The notes under the pieces are model-generated. The model saw only the letters and a program-made list of their open reading frames with translations. It searched no databases and had not been told where the DNA came from. Positions 8,204 to 16,296 of a stretch of 64,000 nucleotides of DNA are shown one piece after another. A program made the translations under genes and the position numbers. Position 1 is the first letter of the stretch. Each line of letters opens with the position of its first letter. The DNA is taken from the NCBI RefSeq assembly GCF_011752935.1, contig NZ_VWWO01000001.1, forward strand, positions 558,001 through 622,000, in the 5' to 3' direction. The stretch is from Chitinophaga sp. Cy-1792 (lineage in GTDB: Bacteria; Bacteroidota; Bacteroidia; Chitinophagales; Chitinophagaceae).

Positions 8204-10366
8204 CTATTTTACCAGTTTCAACTCGTTGATGATATTTTTAGCACCACCCAGTTTTTCGATGCACCACAGTACATAGCGTACATCTACACAGATAGTACGG
8301 TTGTAGTTGGAGTCGAACTGGATTTTGTGGCTGAGTGCTTCGTAGTTACCATCGAAGGCCAGACCGATCAGTTCACCGTTAGCGTTGATTACCGGGGAAC
8401 CAGAGTTACCGCCGGTGATATCGTTGGTAGTGATGAAGCAAACTACGACATCATTACGTTTCGCATCTTTATACTGACCGAAATCTTTTTTGTTATAGAG
8501 GTCTACATAGTTTGCCGGCAGATCGAATTCATAATCACCAGGAACATATTTCTCGATAACCCCTTTCATCGTACATACGTAGTCGTAGTTAACGGCATCA
8601 CGCGGAGAGTAAGGTTTCACCTGGCCGTAAGATACGCGCATGGTGAAGTTTGCATCCGGGTATCTGTTGGCGTTAGGCTGCATTTGCATTACACCTTTCA
8701 GGTATTCGCGGCCCAGGTCATTGTTTTTAGCAACAAACTGCTGGTACAGCGGCAGGTATTTACCCTGATAGTTTTTCAGGAATGCGCTTGCATAGGCAAA
8801 AGCAGGATCATTCTGCAGCGTTACTGCATCCGGGTTAGCGATGAAGGCATTCCATTTGGCATCGTTGAAAATCATGGTGTTAGCCATGAGATTAGCTGCC
8901 CACATGTTATAGGTTTTATCTTCATCCAGCGGACCATATTTCGCTTTCAGCTCATCATAGAAACCGCCTGGTTGCTGATCTTTAGGGATATCAGTGTAGA
9001 ACATATGACAGGTAGCTGCCAGGATTTTCTGATCGCTTGGTTTATTTTCAGCAGCGAGGAAATTTGTTCTTGCTGCTTTAGCTGCTTCGATCGCCTGCTG
9101 TAAAGTTTCTTTAGGAACATTGGCAGTTGCCAGTGCTCTTTCCAGACCTGTCAGGGAACCAGCAAAGGCAGCTACCGGAGAACCCAGTACACCTTCGGTC
9201 AGGTATATACGGCCTTTTGCATAAGGGCTCCAGGCTTTATAGGCAGCAGCATAGTCATTAAATACGCCGGCAAACTCTGGTTTGTCCTGCGCCCATTTAA
9301 TAAAAGCAGCTTCCTGTTTTCTTTTTTCATCCAGTACGTGGTATTTTTCCAGCTGTTTGGTTTCGCCGTCGAAGAATTTCCAGTAGTTAGCGATGCCGGC
9401 ATAGGAAGAAGCCAGTTGCAGTTTAACTGCAGGGTCTTTCTTCATCTGCTCGAACATTGCTTTCAGGCGCACGTCGCGGAGATTAACAACAGAAGGGTTT
9501 TCCACAGTAGTTTTCAGCTCCACACCGTAAGAAGTTTCGTAACGGTTGGTACCACCAGGATAACCAAAGATCATGGCATAATCATTTTCTTTGATTCCTT
9601 TTATGGAAACCGGCAGGAAATGTTTAGGTTTCAGCGGAACGTTTTCTGCAGAATATGGAGCTGGTTTACCATCTTTGTTGGCGTATACGCGGAAGATGGA
9701 GAAATCGCCGGTATGACGTGGCCATTCCCAGTTGTCGGTATCGCCACCGAATTTACCAACGCTTTCAGGTGGAGCGCCAACGAGGCGGACATCTGTATAG
9801 CGTTCGTAAACGAAGAGCAGGTATTGGTTGCCTTTGAACATCGGAACTACTTTTGCTTCGTAACCGTTGCCATTAGTAGCTTTAGCGATGATATCGGCAT
9901 AAATTTCCTGTTCTTTTTTGGCTCTTTCGGCGCCATTGAGACCTTTTACAACGTCTTCTACCTGTTTGGTAACATCATCTACCTTTACCAGGAACTGAAC
10001 AGATAACTTCGGAGAAGTAATTTCCTGTTGTTTGTTCTGGGCATAGAAGCCATTTTTGAGGTAGTTATGTTCTACTGAGCTGGCAGAAGCGATTGCATCA
10101 TAGCCGCAGTGGTGATTGGTGAAGATCAGCCCTTCGTTGGAAACTATTTCACCGGTACAGCCACCACCAAAAATTACGATTGCATCTTTGATGGACGCTT
10201 TGTTGATGCTGTACAGTTGATCCTTCGTCAGTTTGAGGCCTCTTTTCACCATATCGTTATACGTCTGCTGCCCCAGCAAATAGGGAAGCCACATGCCCTC
10301 ATCCGCTTTGGCCCATTTAATACTGAAGGCCATCAGGAGGAGCAAAACCACTAGATGTTTTCTCAT
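8204..10366 (-). CDS. S46-family dipeptidyl-peptidase, DPP7-type
   Basis: The 720-residue exported serine peptidase releases dipeptides from oligopeptide N-termini in the periplasm, feeding amino-acid catabolism. The ATG at 10366 was chosen because it gives a signal peptide (MRKHLVVLLLLMAFSIKWAKA) followed by DEGMW; the open frame starts 43 codons earlier. The chymotrypsin-like triad is visible: His in TNHHCGY (about 85-86), Asp in RHTGDFSIFRVY (about 221) and Ser655 in GGNSGSP. Eighteen residues after the serine is Gly673. DPP7 has Gly at this site and prefers hydrophobic P1 residues, while DPP11 has Arg and prefers acidic ones. It is monocistronic, with a TAGGTTTG box at 10403-10396 and a terminator at 8147-8182. 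Confidence 0.93.
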   Translation of the reverse strand: MRKHLVVLLLLMAFSIKWAKADEGMWLPYLLGQQTYNDMVKRGLKLTKDQLYSINKASIKDAIVIFGGGCTGEIVSNEGLIFTNHHCGYDAIASASSVEHNYLKNGFYAQNKQQEITSPKLSVQFLVKVDDVTKQVEDVVKGLNGAERAKKEQEIYADIIAKATNGNGYEAKVVPMFKGNQYLLFVYERYTDVRLVGAPPESVGKFGGDTDNWEWPRHTGDFSIFRVYANKDGKPAPYSAENVPLKPKHFLPVSIKGIKENDYAMIFGYPGGTNRYETSYGVELKTTVENPSVVNLRDVRLKAMFEQMKKDPAVKLQLASSYAGIANYWKFFDGETKQLEKYHVLDEKRKQEAAFIKWAQDKPEFAGVFNDYAAAYKAWSPYAKGRIYLTEGVLGSPVAAFAGSLTGLERALATANVPKETLQQAIEAAKAARTNFLAAENKPSDQKILAATCHMFYTDIPKDQQPGGFYDELKAKYGPLDEDKTYNMWAANLMANTMIFNDAKWNAFIANPDAVTLQNDPAFAYASAFLKNYQGKYLPLYQQFVAKNNDLGREYLKGVMQMQPNANRYPDANFTMRVSYGQVKPYSPRDAVNYDYVCTMKGVIEKYVPGDYEFDLPANYVDLYNKKDFGQYKDAKRNDVVVCFITTNDITGGNSGSPVINANGELIGLAFDGNYEALSHKIQFDSNYNRTICVDVRYVLWCIEKLGGAKNIINELKLVK

Positions 10367-10395
10367 AGTTTGTGCAGATTTATTTTTAAGGACCT

Positions 10396-10403
10396 CAAAC
10401 CTA
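10396..10403 (-). promoter_or_regulatory. putative -7 box (TAGGTTTG) of the S46 peptidase gene
   Basis: The minus strand reads TAGGTTTG, matching the Bacteroidota -7 consensus TAnnTTTG. It ends 30 nt before the preferred ATG. No good -33 TTTG was found at the expected distance, so this is moderate evidence only. Confidence 0.45.
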
Positions 10404-10599
10404 GGCTTTTTTTTCGTTATAAGCAGCAGGAAACAGTTATTGACGGCTAAATGCAGGGGATCTCTCCAAATAAAATCATCAAAAATGTGTATCAAAATAA
10501 AAAACTGGAATATGTTTTGATTATGGGAGCTTCAAATGGCCATGCCAATTATTATAAATCCCCTGTGAATCAGGATAAATTCTTTAAAACCTGTAGTAT

Positions 10600-11031
10600 A
10601 TGAATAAACTATTTTTCGTATTTGGAATCGCGGCACTTGTTTCCTGCCATTCCGGTACTACCCAGGAAGAGAAAAAGGATTCTGTTAAGAGTGACCTGCA
10701 ACAGGCAGGCGACAATTTAAAATCAGCAGCAAATAATGCGGGTGATTATCTGCAGGAGCAGAAAAAACAGACGATAGACACCCTGAATGACAGGATTGCT
10801 GAATTAGACAAGGCGGCTGATGAATTAAAGAAAAAAGGTGATAAAAAAAGTCTGGAAGCCAGAAAGAAACTGGAAGAATTGAAATTACAGATGCAGCAGG
10901 AAATCGAGGATGTAAAACAGGCCAGTGCTGAGAAATGGGACAGCACCAAAAAAGCGGCAGATGAATTTGGAAAAAAATCTGAAAAGCTATGGGCTGATTT
11001 TAAGCACGATTTCAAAGACCTGTTCAAATAG
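10600..11031 (+). CDS. small coiled-coil lipoprotein
   Basis: 143 residues. The N-terminus MNKLFFVFGIAALVSCHSG is a lipoprotein signal with lipobox cysteine 16. The remainder is rich in Lys, Glu, Ala and Gln with a heptad-like pattern from about residue 25 to 140, so an extended helical coiled coil is expected. There is no catalytic motif. Comparable Lys/Glu-rich helical lipoproteins are often described as YtxH-like or stress-related, but I cannot assign a function. It is transcribed away from the S46 peptidase gene across a 233-bp divergent region and is followed by rnhB 66 nt downstream. Confidence 0.7.
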   Translation: MNKLFFVFGIAALVSCHSGTTQEEKKDSVKSDLQQAGDNLKSAANNAGDYLQEQKKQTIDTLNDRIAELDKAADELKKKGDKKSLEARKKLEELKLQMQQEIEDVKQASAEKWDSTKKAADEFGKKSEKLWADFKHDFKDLFK

Positions 11032-11097
11032 CACGGGCCGGGAGCTTGTTCCTTGTCGATTATTCATGTAATTTTACCCGGCTTAACCGATTGAACT

Positions 11098-11697
11098 TTG
11101 CTACTAACTCGATATCAGGATTTATTCTACGAAGCTGGCTGTGATGAAGCCGGACGCGGGTGCCTCGCAGGACCCGTATTTGCGGCGGCGGTAATATTAC
11201 CGGCCAATTTCAAGCATCCTTTGCTGAATGATTCCAAGCAGATGAAAGCTACGGACAGGGATAAACTGAGAAAGATAATAGAGAAAAAAGCTATCTGTTA
11301 TGCAGTTGCCAGTGTTGATAATGTGGAGATTGACAAGATTAATATCCTGAAAGCATCCTTTAAAGCGATGCACCTGGCACTGGATCAGTTGGTACAACGC
11401 CCGGAATATATCCTGGTGGATGGCAACAGGTTCACACCCTACGGCGATATTCCATACGCCTGTATTATTGAGGGTGACGGAAAATATGCTTCCATTGCCG
11501 CTGCTTCTGTGCTGGCGAAAACATATCGCGATGAGTACATGCAGCAATTGCACCAGGAGCACCCTCATTTTGGCTGGGACACCAATATGGGATACGGCAC
11601 AAAGAAACACCGCGAGGCCATACAGGTACACGGTGAAACATCTTACCACAGGAAATCATTCCGTTTGCTGCCTGAGCAGCTGGAACTGGACCTGTAG
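11098..11697 (+). CDS. rnhB: ribonuclease HII
   Basis: The 199-residue enzyme cleaves RNA in RNA:DNA hybrids and single misincorporated ribonucleotides in the cytoplasm. The RNase HII signature EAGCDEAGRGCLAGPVFAAA is at about 12-31, holding the Asp-Glu metal pair (DEAGRG). VDGNRF supplies a further Asp, and the C-terminal part has GDGKYASIAAASVLAKTYRD, with the KTYRDE motif, and GYGTKKHREA. The only usable start is TTG at 11098, giving MLLTRYQDLFYEAGCDEAG, which matches where the family begins; an upstream ATG in frame is absent. It precedes rpoN by 54 nt. Confidence 0.95.
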   Translation: MLLTRYQDLFYEAGCDEAGRGCLAGPVFAAAVILPANFKHPLLNDSKQMKATDRDKLRKIIEKKAICYAVASVDNVEIDKINILKASFKAMHLALDQLVQRPEYILVDGNRFTPYGDIPYACIIEGDGKYASIAAASVLAKTYRDEYMQQLHQEHPHFGWDTNMGYGTKKHREAIQVHGETSYHRKSFRLLPEQLELDL

Positions 11698-11751
11698 GGA
11701 ATTTTTAAAATATAATTCACCAATCACTGCTAAAATGATTGGGACTGAGAT

Positions 11752-13236
11752 ATGTTAAAACAGACACAACAACAAAAGTTATTACAGAAGCTGTCGCCAC
11801 AGCAGATTCAGTTAATGAAGCTGCTGCAGGTGCCTACTGTCAATCTGGAAGAAAGAATCAAAGAAGAACTGGAGGAAAATCCTGCCCTGGAATATGGTGA
11901 AGATGCACACGAAGATGAGTTCAAGGAGCAGGATGAATTTGAATCCGGCGATGATGATGATTTTGAGCCGGATGGCAGTGAGTCTGAATATGATAATATT
12001 GATATCTCGGAATATGTGAGTGACGGAGATGATGAAGTAGCAGATTATAAATTAAGAGATGATAACTACCCTGATCCGGATGAAAGCAACAAAACCATCC
12101 CGGTGAGAGTGGAGACCTCTTTCCATGAACATTTATTAAGTCAGCTGGGCATGCTGGAGCTGGACGAGCGCCAGAATGCCATTGCAGAACAAATTATCGG
12201 CAGCATCGATGATGATGGTTATCTCCGCAGGGAAGTAAGTGCCATTGTGGATGACCTGTCTTTCTCCCAGAATGTATCTACAGACGAAGAAGAGATTAAG
12301 GAGCTGATTAAGAAGATACAGGAGTTTGATCCGCCGGGTGTTTGCTGCGGGGATCTGAAAGAATGTCTGTTATTGCAGTTAAAACGTAAATCCCAGGAGG
12401 ATCCGGGTGTACGTACTGCGTATATGATCCTGGAGAATTATTTCGACGAGTTTACCAAGAAACATTACGAGAAAATACAGAAAGCGCTGGGATTATCTGA
12501 TGAGGCGCTGAAAGAGTCCATCAACCAGATCATTCGTCTGAATCCCAAGCCTGGAGGCAATTATGCTACGCTTAACAAAGCAGAAAGCTATGTATTGCCA
12601 GATTTCTTCATTTTGAACAACAGCGGTAAACTGGAGCTGACCCTTAATTCCCGGAATGCGCCTGATTTACGTATTTCCGGTGGTTACCGGGAGATGCTGA
12701 AGGAGTATGACCGTGGTGATAAAAAAGATAAGCGTCAGAAAGAAGCTGTTTTATTTATTAAACAGAAGATAGATGCCGCGAAATGGTTTATTGACGCCAT
12801 CAAGCAACGCCAGCATACGTTGTTGTCTACCATGGAGTCTATCATGGATTACCAGCGTGAATTTTTCCTGACGGGAGATGAAACGACCATGAAGCCAATG
12901 ATCCTGAAAGATATTGCAGATCGTACCGGACTGGATATTTCTACTGTCAGCCGTGTGGCCAACAGTAAATATGTACAAACAGAGTTTGGTACGTTCAAGC
13001 TGAAGTTCTTCTTCTCAGAATCGCTGTCGACAGATAGTGGAGAGGAAGTATCGACCAGGGAAGTAAAGAAGATTTTATCAGATCTGATAGAAGCGGAGAA
13101 TAAGCGTAAGCCGTTGAGTGATGAGCATCTGACGAAGATGTTGCAGGACAAGGGCTACAATATTGCACGCAGAACAGTTGCCAAATACCGTGAGCAGTTG
13201 AATATTCCTGTAGCACGATTAAGAAAAGAATTATAA
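11752..13236 (+). CDS. rpoN: RNA polymerase sigma-54 factor
   Basis: The 494-residue factor directs RNA polymerase to -24/-12 promoters that need AAA+ enhancer-binding activators. The glutamine/leucine-rich region I (LKQTQQQKLLQKLSPQQIQLMKLLQ) is followed by a strongly acidic region II (about 50-115), the core-binding domain, the helix-turn-helix (DRTGLDISTVSRVANSKYVQT) and the RpoN box ARRTVAKYRE near residues 472-481. All functional parts are intact. It lies in a likely operon with rnhB upstream and the PAP2-like membrane gene 6 nt downstream. No sigma-54 activator gene was recognised in this window. Confidence 0.97.
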   Translation: MLKQTQQQKLLQKLSPQQIQLMKLLQVPTVNLEERIKEELEENPALEYGEDAHEDEFKEQDEFESGDDDDFEPDGSESEYDNIDISEYVSDGDDEVADYKLRDDNYPDPDESNKTIPVRVETSFHEHLLSQLGMLELDERQNAIAEQIIGSIDDDGYLRREVSAIVDDLSFSQNVSTDEEEIKELIKKIQEFDPPGVCCGDLKECLLLQLKRKSQEDPGVRTAYMILENYFDEFTKKHYEKIQKALGLSDEALKESINQIIRLNPKPGGNYATLNKAESYVLPDFFILNNSGKLELTLNSRNAPDLRISGGYREMLKEYDRGDKKDKRQKEAVLFIKQKIDAAKWFIDAIKQRQHTLLSTMESIMDYQREFFLTGDETTMKPMILKDIADRTGLDISTVSRVANSKYVQTEFGTFKLKFFFSESLSTDSGEEVSTREVKKILSDLIEAENKRKPLSDEHLTKMLQDKGYNIARRTVAKYREQLNIPVARLRKEL

Positions 13237-13242
13237 CAGCAC

Positions 13243-13953
13243 ATGCACGATCAAGCATTACCATACCATGAAAGTCGCCAGCAGCCCAACAATGGAGATC
13301 AGGCGCCGGAGTTTTCGAAAGGAGCGAAATTACTTGCACAGGTAGTTTCCTATATCACGCATCCGCTGTTTATTCCATTACTGGTTACTTTCCTGTTATT
13401 GCAATCACTGCCGGAATACTTTGTGGCATTCAAGCAGGAGAGCAGGAAATTTCCGTATGACCTGCTGTATTTCCGTGTGGGACTGATCAGCTTATTATTT
13501 CCGTTGCTGACGGTGGTGCTGGCAAAAACGCTGGGCTTTATTTCGTCTATTTATCTGAATACGCAGCGCGACAGGATTATTCCATATGTGGCCATCATTA
13601 TATATTATTTCTGGGCTTTTTATACTTTTTTAGAAGAAGGCAGGGCCCCTAAGTTTTATAGTGCTTTTTTCCTGGGGATGTTCCTGGCAATTTCTATATC
13701 ATTCGTTACCAATAGTTTCTGGAAGACGAGTATGCATGCTACCGGTTGGGGTGGCGTGATTGGATTTTTGTTATCGCTGATGTGGGGAATGCATATGAAT
13801 GTGGCTATGCCGCTGGTAATTACCTTTATGGTAGCGGGTATTGTTGGCACCTGCAGAATGATATTAAAGGCGCATACGCCGGCGGAGATTTATCTTGGCT
13901 TTAGTATAGGAATTATTACGCAGCTGGCTTCCTGCTGGATGCTGGTGGTATAA
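13243..13953 (+). CDS. polytopic membrane protein, degenerate PAP2-like
   Basis: 236 residues with about six hydrophobic segments starting near residue 40. Three stretches sit where PAP2 phosphatases keep their active site: TQRDRIIPY (the K-x6-RP site), KTSMHATG (PSGH site) and CRMILKAHTPAEIYLGF (S-R-x5-H-x3-D site). The arginine and histidines are partly kept but the consensus is incomplete, with Glu in place of the final Asp. It could be a divergent lipid phosphatase or an inactive relative. It begins 6 nt after the rpoN stop and is almost certainly translated from the same message. Confidence 0.6.
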   Translation: MHDQALPYHESRQQPNNGDQAPEFSKGAKLLAQVVSYITHPLFIPLLVTFLLLQSLPEYFVAFKQESRKFPYDLLYFRVGLISLLFPLLTVVLAKTLGFISSIYLNTQRDRIIPYVAIIIYYFWAFYTFLEEGRAPKFYSAFFLGMFLAISISFVTNSFWKTSMHATGWGGVIGFLLSLMWGMHMNVAMPLVITFMVAGIVGTCRMILKAHTPAEIYLGFSIGIITQLASCWMLVV

Positions 13954-13961
13954 ATAAAAAG

Positions 13962-13995
13962 CCCGTTTCTCTGTTGTTAAGAACAGGGAAACGGG
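13962..13995. terminator. hairpin after the rnhB-rpoN unit
   Basis: A 14-bp stem with one mismatch (13962-13975 with 13982-13995), loop gttaag, 8 nt after the stop codon. The T-run is on the minus-strand side (A-run at 13956-13960); on the plus strand it is followed by tgtgagg, so plus-strand termination may be inefficient. Confidence 0.6.
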
Positions 13996-14474
13996 TGTGA
14001 GGAGCTTACAACAGGGGAAGAAAGAGTTTTTGGGGTTGACCTTTACAGCCTTTCGGGCTGTAACGTTGGATGTAAGGCCAAGGGGTAGGCTAACAAACAA
14101 CTAACAAACAGTGTGGGTATAACTTCAACAACTAAACTTGACAATACAAAACTCCAAAATTTTTCATTGTAACTCAAGCGTATAATTACGCTTTTTGAAA
14201 AAGCGGTATTAGTCGCAGTTCTTGCGTAGTCTTGCCCAGAGAGGATTTACAGCATTAACCCCTTATTATTATAGTCCTGTTTTTCAGGTTTTCGGAAAGT
14301 TTTCGGGAGATAAAAATCATTACGCACATTCAATGCGTAATGCGTTGCGATCTTTGTTGTGTTGATGAGCGATAAGCTTTGAAACGAGCTACAGATACTA
14401 GTTTTTTTAGTAATTAAAATAAAATGCTAAAAAATTTAGGAAAATCAAAAAATAGTTATAATTTAGCAGACCAG
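13996..14474. other. long non-coding region upstream of recA
   Basis: No open frame of note. It holds a TTACAGCC/GGCTGTAA hairpin at 14043-14063, an 11-bp tandem duplication (ctaacaaaca separated by one a) at about 14090-14110, and a small hairpin followed by T's at 14176-14196 (AAGCGTA/TACGCTT, loop taat) that could be a second terminator of the rpoN unit. A perfect 9-bp stem-loop lies at 14318-14342 (CATTACGCA/TGCGTAATG). No LexA-type operator was recognised. Confidence 0.5.
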
Positions 14475-14503
14475 TTTAGTGATTTGCTTATCATTTAAAT
14501 TTG
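14475..14503 (+). promoter_or_regulatory. putative recA promoter
   Basis: TTTA at 14475-14478 and TAAATTTG at 14496-14503 are spaced by 17 nt and match the Bacteroidota -33/-7 pattern (TTTG, TAnnTTTG). The box ends 16 nt before the recA ATG, so the leader would be very short. Confidence 0.5.
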
Positions 14504-14519
14504 TAAAAAAACTAATTAT

Positions 14520-15533
14520 ATGTCTACAGCCAATGCAGAAAAATTGAAGGCACTTCGCCTCACAATGGACAAGATTGAGAAAGATTTCGGTAAGGGATCT
14601 GTGATGATGATGGGAGAAAGAGCAGAAGCGCCGATGGAAGTAATTTCTACAGGTTCTTTGGGCTTAGATATAGCACTGGGTATCGGTGGTTTTCCAAAGG
14701 GCAGGATTATAGAGATCTATGGACCTGAGTCTTCCGGTAAAACAACTGTTGCGATTCATACTATTGCAGAGGCACAGAAGAAAGGTGGTATCTGCGCAAT
14801 TATAGATGCGGAACATGCTTTTGACAGCAGCTATGCGAAGAGACTGGGTGTTGATGTAGATGCGCTGTTGATTTCACAGCCAGACCATGGAGAGCAGGCG
14901 CTGGAAATTGCTGACCGTCTGATTCTTTCCGGAGCGGTAGATGTAGTGGTAATTGACTCTGTTGCGGCACTGGTTCCAAAAGGTGAGCTGGAAGGTGAAA
15001 TGGGTGAAAGCAAAATGGGTCTGCAGGCTCGTCTGATGTCTCAGGCGTTGCGTAAGCTGACTGCTACGATTGCTAAAACCAACTGTTGCTGCATCTTTAT
15101 TAACCAGTTACGTGAAAAAATCGGTGTTATGTTTGGTAACCCTGAAACAACAACTGGTGGTAACGCACTGAAATTCTATGCTTCTGTAAGGCTGGATATC
15201 CGTCGTATGAGCCAGATCAAAGACGGTGACGAAGCAATTGGTAACCGTGTGAAAGTGAAAGTAGTGAAAAACAAAGTAGCTCCTCCTTTCCGTCAGGCTG
15301 AGTTCGACATCATCTACGGTTATGGTATCTCCAAAACTGGTGAGATCATCGATATGGGCGTGGAATACGGTATCGTTCAGAAAAGCGGTAGCTGGTTTAG
15401 CTACGAGAGCAATAAACTGGGTCAGGGCCGTGATGCGGTTAAACAACTGCTGATGGATAATCCTGAACTCTCTGCTGAAATTGAAGGCAAAATCAAAGCT
15501 AAACTTGCTGAACAAGCAGCAGCTGAAGCTTAA
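14520..15533 (+). CDS. recA: recombinase A
   Basis: The 337-residue ATPase forms filaments on single-stranded DNA and drives strand exchange in recombinational repair. Walker [10 protein letters not shown] is at 68-76 and [13 protein letters not shown] is the Walker B region. The loop L1/L2 segments are intact ([52 protein letters not shown] read in two halves). Length and start are standard. It is flanked by long non-coding DNA on both sides and stands alone; recX is not adjacent. The short leader promoter at 14475-14503 suggests high constitutive transcription. Confidence 0.98.
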   Translation: MSTANAEKLKALRLTMDKIEKDFGKGSVMMMGERAEAPMEVISTGSLGLDIALGIGGFPKGRIIEIYGPESSGKTTVAIHTIAEAQKKGGICAIIDAEHAFDSSYAKRLGVDVDALLISQPDHGEQALEIADRLILSGAVDVVVIDSVAALVPKGELEGEMGESKMGLQARLMSQALRKLTATIAKTNCCCIFINQLREKIGVMFGNPETTTGGNALKFYASVRLDIRRMSQIKDGDEAIGNRVKVKVVKNKVAPPFRQAEFDIIYGYGISKTGEIIDMGVEYGIVQKSGSWFSYESNKLGQGRDAVKQLLMDNPELSAEIEGKIKAKLAEQAAAEA

Positions 15534-15893
15534 TGATGCCCAGGCGGATGGGATGCGGATATGGATATGTTGTTAAATCAATTATGGTTTAACGCTGTAA
15601 CCACAATCATAACCATAAAACATAAGGCGTAGCGCTTAAGGCATAAACAACCATAAGCCATTAGTTATGAGCCGCCAGTCAGCAATTATCAAAGAAATCC
15701 ATTAACATACAATAGTCGTTCAGTAACGTCATTTTACATCTGCGAAAGCAGTACCGGACAGCTATTGCCTGTTATTCAGATAAAATAATCAGATATCTGT
15801 ATCTAAAAAAATAGAGATATCTATAAAATATCAGTTAAACGTCGAAGCCCGATATTTTCATTGGAGCAATGACAATGAAACAGTATCAATTGT
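15534..15893. other. non-coding DNA downstream of recA
   Basis: No convincing gene. It contains an A/T-rich stretch with recurring cataa words (15600-15660) and an AGATATCT...AGATATCT inverted repeat near 15791-15826 that could fold as a hairpin. No intrinsic terminator was found directly after recA, so read-through into the next element at 15894 is possible. Confidence 0.4.
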
Positions 15894-16069
15894 CTGATAT
15901 ACCTGTAATAAAGCCCCCCGATTGTTAACCCCAAAATGCAACAGGTATATCAGGCAATCGATCAATCGAAATAAGCAACGACCATTAACTTAAAGATCGT
16001 TTTAGTTTTAGTAAGCATTGGGTTAGTATGCACATCCCTGCCTTTTCCTGGGCGGGGATTTTTGTTTTG
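15894..16069 (+). ncRNA. candidate structured non-coding RNA
   Basis: A perfect 13-bp stem (15894-15906 with 15941-15953) encloses a 34-nt loop. The loop contains CGATTG (15919-15924), complementary to CAATCG just outside the stem (15955-15960 and again 15964-15969), so a pseudoknot is possible. About 65 nt of unpaired sequence follows and then a strong intrinsic terminator (16034-16069). There is no open frame. The terminator lies about 500 nt beyond the recA stop and faces away from typA, so a separate RNA or a long recA 3' UTR is likely. The 5' end is unknown; the family is not recognised. Confidence 0.45.
16034..16069 (+). terminator. strong rho-independent terminator
   Basis: Stem ATCCCTGCC/GGCGGGGAT (one wobble) with loop ttttcctg, followed by TTTTTGTTTTG. 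It faces the plus strand and is the natural 3' end of the candidate RNA or of recA read-through. Confidence 0.85.
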
Positions 16070-16141
16070 TATCCTTTCTAATTCACCACTATCCAGTATT
16101 CCCCCTCTCCGTTGGCAGACTGCTATATAAGATCATATTAG

Positions 16142-16227
16142 CCGTTCAGCATTGGCAGATGCCGCAGGATCTGCCAATGCTGAACGGGGATGTTGTGGCA
16201 CCAGAGGTGCCACAACATCCCCGTTCA
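16142..16227. repeat. two overlapping perfect hairpins sharing one arm segment
   Basis: Hairpin A has perfect 19-bp arms (16142-16160 with 16169-16187, 8-nt loop). Hairpin B has perfect 22-bp arms (16181-16202 with 16206-16227, 3-nt loop aga). They share TGAACGG at 16181-16187, which can pair with CCGTTCA at either 16142-16148 or 16221-16227. The element lies between two terminators that face each other and carries no coding potential. A partial echo of its arm (TTGGCAGA) occurs at 16112-16119. Confidence 0.9.
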
Positions 16228-16239
16228 ATTTGTACGCAT

Positions 16240-16273
16240 AAAAAAACCGGTGAAGGATATCTCCTCCACCGGT
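16240..16273 (-). terminator. rho-independent terminator of typA
   Basis: A 12-bp stem with one mismatch (16246-16257 with 16262-16273), loop tatc, followed on the minus strand by a T-run. It starts 24 nt after the typA stop codon. Confidence 0.9.
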
Positions 16274-16296
16274 TATATATTTTAAACTTCAGCTGA

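Noticed and set aside
13996..14519. Riboswitch or tmRNA upstream of recA
   Set aside because: Several hairpins exist but none matches a riboswitch, tmRNA or tRNA-like layout that I know, so only the hairpins are reported.
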